Positions 1 to 5,886 of a DNA stretch of 5,886 nucleotides are shown here, in pieces. This stretch comes from an uncultured Solirubrobacterales bacterium. Lineage in GTDB: Bacteria > Actinomycetota > Thermoleophilia > Solirubrobacterales > 70-9. The stretch lies in the NCBI GenBank assembly GCA_937910825.1, contig CALEMO010000020.1, positions 1-5,886 on the forward strand, in the 5' to 3' direction. The stretch's first letter is position 1. Every line of letters starts with the position of its first letter. The position numbers and the translations under genes are program-made. A model generated the notes under the pieces. It was not told the DNA's origin, did no database searches, and saw only the letters and a list, made by a program, of their open reading frames with translations.

Positions 1-1
1 C

Positions 2-592
2 GAAGAGGACGCCTACGAGGACGATGATCTGCCCGATAAGGCCGAGCAGCCGAAACGACCCGGCGAGCCGCGCTTCTCCAGGCTGAAAGGGATGTGGGCG
101 GCGGTCCTGGTCCAGGCCCGCGGGGTCGACCTGCCGTCGTGGCTCAGCCGCCGAACAAAGGACGGGCCAAAGGACGACGCCGCCGTTGAGCAGACTCAGG
201 AGCTTTCAGACGGTCCCCCTGAATTCACGCAGGCCGACCCATCGAAACCTGAAGCAACGCAGGCAGCCGCAGCCGAGCTCGAGCGAAAGACCCTGCTCGG
301 CGGGCTGGCGATCCTGCTGGCCTGCCTCGTGGTCGGCTTTGGCAGCTACGCGATCGGCAAGAGCTCCGGCGACGAAGTTGACGCGGCAAGGATTCAGGGC
401 GAAGCAGCCGGCCAGCAGGCCGGAGCGATCAAAGGAGCGGCCGAAGGCTATGCCGCCGGTTTCCAGAAGGGCCGCGACCAGGCATTTCTGAAGGCCTACC
501 GCAAGGCCTACCGCATCTACTACAAGCAGGCATTCGAGCAGGCCGGACTCGACGTGCCGCGCGATAAGGAGATCGAGGTGCCCGAGCCATGA
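2..592 (+). CDS. Membrane protein with seven-glycine GX3 repeat, first of three paralogues (5' end outside window)
   Basis: Function unknown. The reading frame is open to the left edge with GC-rich third positions and encodes an acidic stretch, so the gene probably starts before the window. The ATG at 92 is an internal alternative that would give 166 residues. Counting from that Met, there is a polar region (about 17-66), one membrane helix (about 67-88) ending in the motif YAIG, and then glycines at 103, 107, 111, 115, 119, 123 and 127, exactly every fourth residue, with Ala at 131. A Tyr/Lys/Arg-rich, probably helical segment (about 128-150) and an acidic Pro tail follow. GX3 repeats of this kind are known in FliH/YscL and Yae1/Lto1, but no homology to those is shown. 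The stop overlaps the next start as ATGA at 589-592, so translation is likely coupled. I am confident that it codes and unsure of its start and role. Confidence 0.8.
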   Translation, partial: EEDAYEDDDLPDKAEQPKRPGEPRFSRLKGMWAAVLVQARGVDLPSWLSRRTKDGPKDDAAVEQTQELSDGPPEFTQADPSKPEATQAAAAELERKTLLGGLAILLACLVVGFGSYAIGKSSGDEVDAARIQGEAAGQQAGAIKGAAEGYAAGFQKGRDQAFLKAYRKAYRIYYKQAFEQAGLDVPRDKEIEVPEP

Positions 593-1092
593 TCGCCAGT
601 CGCAAATACCTGCTGCTGATCGCCGGCCTCGCTCTGCTGCTGGCTGCCGTCGCCGGCTATGCGATCGGCTCGGCTTCGGCCAGTGACAGCGCCGAGGCCG
701 AAGCGGCCAGGGAGGAGGCTTACGACCTGGCCTACGATCAGAGCCTCGAGCGCTCCCGGGCGATCGCCGAAGAACGCGGACTCACCGCCGGCCGCAATCG
801 CGGGCAGAAGGCGGGCAACCTGACCGGTGTGCGCGAAGGAACCAACCTCGGCCGCGGTGTGGCCGGCGTCGAATTTGCCAAGGACCTGGTTGAGGCGGCG
901 CAGGCTTCGGCCGCGGCGGCGCAGGCCGAGCTGGCCGAGCGCCAGGCCAATTGCGGCGTGCTGCTGCGGGCGCCAGACATCTGCCCAACCGACGAAGAGG
1001 CGGCGGCCTACCGGGCCGCGGTGTTGGCGGCGAAGCAGCCCCTGCCAGAGCCTGACGCCGGCGGAAACGGAAACACCAATGGACCAGGCTGA
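589..1092 (+). CDS. Small single-pass membrane protein with seven-glycine GX3 repeat, second paralogue
   Basis: Function unknown; 167 residues. A short basic N-terminus (MIASRK) leads into a membrane helix (about 7-26) ending in GYAIG. By the positive-inside rule the rest should lie outside the cytoplasm. Then come an acidic Ala/Glu-rich helix (about 31-62) and glycines at 64, 68, 72, 76, 80, 84 and 88, exactly four apart, with Ala at 92. An Ala/Glu/Gln-rich, coiled-coil-like helix (about 93-120) contains AQAEL, followed by Cys122 and Cys132, which could form a disulfide if extracytoplasmic. The C-terminus is Pro/Gly/Asn-rich. The spacing from the glycine after the membrane helix (27) to the first repeat glycine is 37 residues, identical to the third gene. 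The start overlaps the previous stop (ATGA), and the end overlaps the next gene by 14 bases, so all three are probably one operon. Confidence 0.85.
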   Translation: MIASRKYLLLIAGLALLLAAVAGYAIGSASASDSAEAEAAREEAYDLAYDQSLERSRAIAEERGLTAGRNRGQKAGNLTGVREGTNLGRGVAGVEFAKDLVEAAQASAAAAQAELAERQANCGVLLRAPDICPTDEEAAAYRAAVLAAKQPLPEPDAGGNGNTNGPG

Positions 1093-1495
1093 GAAGGACC
1101 GCCAGCGCCGCATCGTTGTCGTGGTGGCAGTCGTAGCCGCGCTACTGATCGCCGCGTTCATCGGCTTTACGGTCGGCAACTCAGCTTCCGCTGAGGGGGA
1201 AGGCTCGGACCTGTCCCCAAGAGAGGCCCACATCTTCGGCCGCGACCAGGCGCTCGCCGAGGTCAAGCGCGACACCTCCCGTCAGGGATTCCGCGACGGA
1301 AGAAAGTACGGCATCAGGCAAGGCGGCCGTTCAGGCAGGCGGGCCGGCAAGTCCGACGGAACCGCCCGGGCCCAGCTAAAGATCGCTGACGACGCCGAGT
1401 CAGAAGCGGCCAGCGCCCAGGCCGAACTCGACGCGATCTCGGCGCCACCACCGGCACCACCCGCGCCGGTGGCCCCCGCCTCTCCGGGGCAGTAG
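1079..1495 (+). CDS. Small single-pass membrane protein with seven-glycine GX3 repeat, third paralogue
   Basis: Function unknown; 138 residues from the ATG at 1079. The frame is open further upstream to 827, but that part lies inside the second paralogue and reads as an out-of-frame shadow, while the ATG gives a basic N-terminus directly before a membrane helix (about 12-33, ending FTVG). After the helix come NSASA and an EA...DQ.L segment (49-59) that aligns with residues 43-53 of the second paralogue. Glycines follow at 70, 74, 78, 82, 86, 90 and 94, with Ala at 98. Here the residues between the glycines are strongly basic (many Arg/Lys), unlike the first paralogue. An AQAEL motif (113-117) is shared with the second paralogue. 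The tail (121-136) is Pro/Ala-rich, as in cell-wall-spanning linkers. It is likely the last gene of the operon, since a promoter region for furA follows. Confidence 0.82.
   Translation: MDQAEKDRQRRIVVVVAVVAALLIAAFIGFTVGNSASAEGEGSDLSPREAHIFGRDQALAEVKRDTSRQGFRDGRKYGIRQGGRSGRRAGKSDGTARAQLKIADDAESEAASAQAELDAISAPPPAPPAPVAPASPGQ
1448..1472 (+). other. GC-rich hairpin inside the 3' end of the third paralogue
   Basis: CCACCGGC at 1448-1455 is exactly complementary to GCCGGTGG at 1465-1472, with a 9-base loop. It lies in the codons for the Pro/Ala tail and has no T-run after it. It could pause or attenuate transcription or protect the 3' end of the mRNA, but Pro-rich GC-rich coding sequence gives such stems by chance. 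Confidence 0.35.
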
Positions 1496-1513
1496 CAGCC
1501 CAGTGGTGTTGCT

Positions 1514-1530
1514 GGTGGGCACGCCCCACC
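1514..1530 (+). terminator. Possible weak terminator hairpin after the three-gene operon
   Basis: GGTGGG (1514-1519) pairs with CCCACC (1525-1530) around a 5-base loop, 18 bases after the stop of the third paralogue and just before the furA -35 element. There is no T-run, so termination would be weak or factor-dependent. An alternative pairing, GCCCA (1498-1502) with TGGGC (1516-1520), competes with it. Confidence 0.3.
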
Positions 1531-1531
1531 C

Positions 1532-1566
1532 TTGATCGATTCCAGAAAACGGGTATAACTGTTCTG

Positions 1567-1567
<1 letters not shown>
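1532..1567 (+). promoter_or_regulatory. furA-katG promoter, predicted leaderless
   Basis: A -35-like TTGATC (1532-1537), a 16-base spacer and a -10-like TATAAC (1554-1559) fit the housekeeping sigma consensus well. Counting down from the -10 puts the transcription start at about 1566-1567, on the GTG start codon itself. No Shine-Dalgarno sequence precedes that GTG, which agrees with a leaderless mRNA. Leaderless furA transcripts are, as I recall, known in related actinobacteria. The position is inferred and no start site was measured. Confidence 0.7.
1542..1567 (+). promoter_or_regulatory. Candidate FurA operator (inverted repeat over the -10 and start site)
   Basis: CCAGAA (1542-1547) and TTCTGG (1562-1567) form a perfect 6-bp inverted repeat separated by 14 bases and centred on the -10 element. 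A dimer bound here would block RNA polymerase, which fits FurA autorepression. The exact FurA site of this organism is unknown, so the assignment rests on position and symmetry only. Confidence 0.45.
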
Positions 1568-4258
<2,691 letters not shown>

Positions 4259-4272
4259 GTACTGAGTGGGGT

Positions 4273-4313
4273 TCCGGACCGGCCGATACCCGGTCGGTCC
4301 GGGCTTTCAGTTT
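4273..4313 (+). terminator. Intrinsic terminator of the furA-katG operon
   Basis: CCGGACCG (4274-4281) pairs with CGGTCCGG (4295-4302). The stem continues inward through a G-T wobble and CCG/CGG to a 5-base loop (4286-4290), giving about 12 bp. It begins 16 bases after the katG stop and is followed by GCTTTCAGTTT, a short T-rich tail. It is the strongest hairpin I found in the window. Confidence 0.8.
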
Positions 4314-4316
4314 GTA

Positions 4317-4338
4317 GCCGGGGCGAGTTATGCCCGGC
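4317..4338 (+). other. Second hairpin downstream of the katG terminator
   Basis: GCCGGG (4317-4322) pairs with CCCGGC (4333-4338), extendable by one pair with a bulged G. It follows the main terminator at once and could act as a back-up. Apart from the two hairpins and the promoter below, I see nothing in the gap between katG and the antitoxin gene. Confidence 0.35.
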
Positions 4339-4404
4339 AGAGCCTTTCCGAGACATGGCCCAGCCAACGGCATCATCAGAGGAAGGAAGCTCGTCATCCG
4401 TAGG

Positions 4405-4421
4405 TGCTACATTCATGTACA
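4405..4421 (+). promoter_or_regulatory. Extended -10 promoter of the toxin-antitoxin operon, predicted leaderless
   Basis: TGC directly before TACATT (4408-4413) gives an extended -10 element; no convincing -35 is visible. The predicted start of transcription is about 4420-4421, at the ATG of the antitoxin. The 7 bases between the -10 and the start codon are the same number as at furA, which supports both assignments. Confidence 0.5.
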
Positions 4422-4424
4422 TGA
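4413..4424 (+). promoter_or_regulatory. Candidate toxin-antitoxin operator (12-bp palindrome)
   Basis: TCATGTACATGA is a perfect 12-bp palindrome spanning the predicted transcription start and the antitoxin start codon. Type II antitoxins usually bind palindromes at their own promoter, alone or with the toxin, so this is the natural operator candidate. Confidence 0.5.
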
Positions 4425-4693
4425 GCGAAACGGTGGGTGTAGCGGAGCTCAGGCAGAACCTGAGCGTGTATCTGCGGCGGGTCAGCCGGGGTGAGCGCCT
4501 CGTCGTTACCGACCGAAATCGCCCGGTCGCTGAGCTTGGACCCGCCCCGGCATCCGGCCCTGAACTCGACCGCCTGATTGCCGAAGGAAAAGTTTCCCCG
4601 CCGCTGCGCCGGGGTCTGCCGGAAGCGCTCGAGCTGAGCGGTGACCCGCAGGCGCTGAGCAAGGCGCTCGACGAGATCCGCGCCGATAGCTGA
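4421..4693 (+). CDS. Phd/YefM-type antitoxin of a type II toxin-antitoxin pair
   Basis: A 90-residue antitoxin expected to bind and neutralise the VapC toxin encoded next and to repress the shared promoter. Residues 4-40 (VGVAELRQNLSVYLRRVSRG, then a strand ending in VTDRNRPVAELGP) show the Phd/YefM DNA-binding fold signature. The C-terminal part (about 46-90) with RLIAEGKVSPP is typical of antitoxins partnered with VapC and probably wraps the toxin. I chose the ATG at 4421 because the family motif starts a few residues later and because a -10 element lies 8 bases before it. An ATG at 4415 and one at 4355 are also in frame, but the region 4355-4414 encodes a Ser-rich stretch unlike the family and contains the promoter. 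The toxin gene follows after 3 bases. Antitoxins of this type are often named VapB whatever their fold. Confidence 0.88.
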   Translation: MSETVGVAELRQNLSVYLRRVSRGERLVVTDRNRPVAELGPAPASGPELDRLIAEGKVSPPLRRGLPEALELSGDPQALSKALDEIRADS

Positions 4694-4696
4694 TCC

Positions 4697-5110
4697 ATGC
4701 CTGTCATCTATTTGGATGCTTCAGCCCTGGTCAAACTTATCCGGCGGGAAGCAGAGACGGATGCCCTCAGCGCCTACGTTGCGGGCGCCGACCTGGTCAG
4801 CAGTGAGCTCGTTCTGACCGAGATTCCACGCGCCGTGCGGCGGGTGTCTGCCCGAGAGCCTGAACCCCAGCTGGGCCCGATGCTGGAGCGGGCGGGAGAG
4901 GTATTGGATGCCGTAGCCTTCCGCCCGCTCGATCGTCCGCTGCTCGAGGGAGCGGGGGCGATCGCCGAGCCGGCTCTGCGGGCCCTGGATGCGATTCACG
5001 TCGCTTCTGCCGCCGACCTCAGCCCTTTGTCGGCCTTTGTCACCTACGACGAACGCCAGGCCGCCGCCGCTCGCCTCGCGGGCCTGCGAACGATGTCGCC
5101 GGGCGTCTGA
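4697..5110 (+). CDS. vapC: VapC-type toxin, PIN-domain ribonuclease
   Basis: A 137-residue PIN-domain protein; family members are Mg2+-dependent RNases that cut tRNA or rRNA and stop growth when the antitoxin is degraded. The acidic residues of the active site are all present: Asp7 in YLDASALVK, Glu42 in LTEIPRA, Asp98 in LDAIHVASA and Asp118 in TYDERQ. The length is normal, so the toxin appears intact and potentially active. The actual RNA target cannot be read from the sequence. The ATG starts 3 bases after the antitoxin stop with no strong ribosome binding site, so translation probably depends on coupling to the antitoxin, a usual way of keeping toxin below antitoxin. The gene ends 81 bases before the convergent pseudogene. 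Confidence 0.92.
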   Translation: MPVIYLDASALVKLIRREAETDALSAYVAGADLVSSELVLTEIPRAVRRVSAREPEPQLGPMLERAGEVLDAVAFRPLDRPLLEGAGAIAEPALRALDAIHVASAADLSPLSAFVTYDERQAAAARLAGLRTMSPGV

Positions 5111-5122
5111 GCCGGTGACGCC
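5102..5122 (+). terminator. Possible hairpin at the end of vapC
   Basis: GGCGTC (5102-5107) pairs with GACGCC (5117-5122) around a 9-base loop that holds part of the vapC stop codon. There is no T-run. It lies between convergent genes and could serve either strand, but the stem is short. Confidence 0.25.
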
Positions 5123-5191
5123 TTACGCCTCGCCGCGCGCCAGTTGCTCGGGATCACTGCGTACACCATCAGCGTCTTCGGCAAATTCCAT

Positions 5192-5886
5192 CTAGCTGAT
5201 GTCCCGAATTACCGCGTCGGCAGCGTTCTTGCCGCCCATCCCGTGCACACCTGCGCCGGGTGGGGTGGCGGCCGAGCAGATGTAGACGCCGTCGATCCCG
5301 GTGCGGTACGGGTTCAAGGTGAGACGGGGCCGACTGATCAGCTGGCGAGGTGTGTTCGCTCCCGCAGCGATGTCGCCGCCGACGAAGTTCGTGTTGTAGA
5401 CCGGGAACTCGGAGGTCGGCTTCACCGACCTGCCGACGATGCGTTCCCTGAAGCCGGGGGCGAAGCGCTCGATTTGTTTCAACATTGCTTCAGACGCGTC
5501 GCCATCGAAACCATTCGGCACATGAGCGTAGGCCCAGACCGGATGGCTATCACCCTTCGACCGGTCTCGATCCGGCCGCCGGAACCCTCGATCACGCTCG
5601 CCATCGCGTCGGTGATCGCGCGCGAGCCACCGCGGGCCACCGGCCAGCCCTGGCTGTGGCCGGCCACGGTCAGGGCCATGCCGATCGCCGAGCTCATGAA
5701 GCGGGTCAGCGGGCTGAAGGAATGCGCGGCGACACCGCCGAATAGAGATCTCGCTTCCTCGGTCTTCATACGGCTGACGAGAGTGGTGGCAGGGGCGAGC
5801 GAAGGCAGACCGAAACGGGCCAGCATCAGCGGATGCTTCGGCAGGTGGATCACCGGACTCACCAGGTCGTCGTTCAGCTTTTAGAA
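5192..5886 (-). pseudogene. Broken FAD-dependent oxidoreductase (phytoene desaturase/PYROXD2-like), running off the right edge
   Basis: Two pieces of one protein are read in different frames. The upstream piece (from 5880 down to about 5550) encodes HLPKHPLMLARFGLPSLAP, a TEEARSLFGGVAAHSF segment, GWPVARGGSRAI and GGRIETGRRV, the middle of this flavoprotein family. The downstream piece (from about 5557 to the TAG at 5194-5192) encodes HPVWAYAHVPNG, IERFAPGFRERI, NFVGGDIAAGAN and the C-terminal FAD-site motif CSAATPPGAGVHGM. In intact relatives, as I recall them, roughly 100-140 residues separate GRRV from the WAY.HVPNG motif; here they abut, with a change of frame. The upstream frame also meets a TAA at 5883-5881. 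The N-terminal FAD-binding Rossmann motif would lie beyond the window. A functional enzyme is unlikely. The substrate is unknown; the family includes carotenoid desaturases and many uncharacterised oxidoreductases. Confidence 0.8.
5543..5560 (-). other. Deletion junction inside the oxidoreductase pseudogene
   Basis: Family-like sequence in one frame ends at about GGRIETGRRV (down to about 5551). Family-like sequence in another frame resumes at about GDSHPVWAYAHV (from about 5554). The break therefore falls within these bases. The missing middle explains both the short length and the frame change, so this is a deletion rather than a single-base error. Confidence 0.65.

Noticed and set aside
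827..1078. Upstream extension of the third paralogue
   Set aside because: This stretch lies inside the second paralogue in another frame and is Arg/Pro/Trp-rich as shadow frames are; the ATG at 1079 gives a proper N-terminus before the membrane helix.
520..1275. 251-codon open frame on the - strand
   Set aside because: Antisense to the second and third GX3-repeat genes, which have overlapping starts and stops, membrane helices and shared motifs.
398..1360. CRISPR-like or DNA-level repeat array, suggested by the 12-base periodicity
   Set aside because: Only the glycine codons recur; the nine bases between vary freely, so the periodicity is a protein property.
589..1495. Iron-sulfur adaptor role for the GX3 proteins by analogy with Yae1/Lto1 and closeness to furA
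   Set aside because: The Yae1/Lto1 proteins are soluble and eukaryotic, these have membrane helices, and furA has its own promoter; proximity alone does not support a link.
4355..4420. Longer antitoxin start at the ATG at 4355
   Set aside because: It would add a Ser-rich stretch not seen in the family, has no ribosome binding site, and covers the extended -10 and operator.
5144..5884. 246-codon open frame on the + strand
   Set aside because: Antisense to the oxidoreductase pseudogene, whose two fragments carry clear family motifs on the - strand; the + strand translation resembles nothing known.

Overview
The window is GC-rich DNA with dense genes, short overlaps and GTG/TTG starts. It carries a furA-katG pair very close to the mycobacterial and streptomycete arrangement, which points to an actinobacterium (Actinomycetota). 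Both supportable promoters lie so close to a start codon that the mRNAs should be leaderless, which is also common in that phylum. A deep lineage such as Thermoleophilia is possible, but that is only an impression from style, and no taxonomic marker is present.

Left part (2-1495, + strand): three overlapping genes, the first cut by the window edge, encode small single-pass membrane proteins. They are not recognisable as a named family. All three share one signature: after the membrane helix, seven glycines occur exactly four residues apart, followed by an alanine at the next fourth position. This tandem family of GX3-repeat membrane proteins is the most unusual content of the window.

Middle part (1496-4338, + strand): a promoter with a good -35 and -10 sits just before the GTG of furA, with an inverted repeat over the -10 and start site. 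furA (Fur-family, peroxide-sensing repressor type) overlaps katG (catalase-peroxidase) by 8 bases. The two form a classic oxidative-stress operon in which FurA represses itself and katG, and peroxide relieves the repression. A strong hairpin terminator follows katG.

Right part (4339-5886): a two-gene type II toxin-antitoxin module (Phd/YefM-like antitoxin and VapC PIN-domain RNase) on the + strand, with its own extended -10 promoter and a 12-bp palindrome at the antitoxin start. Convergent to it, on the - strand and running off the right edge, is a broken FAD-dependent oxidoreductase of the phytoene-desaturase/PYROXD2-like type. An internal deletion with a frame change, and an in-frame TAA near the edge, mark it as a pseudogene.
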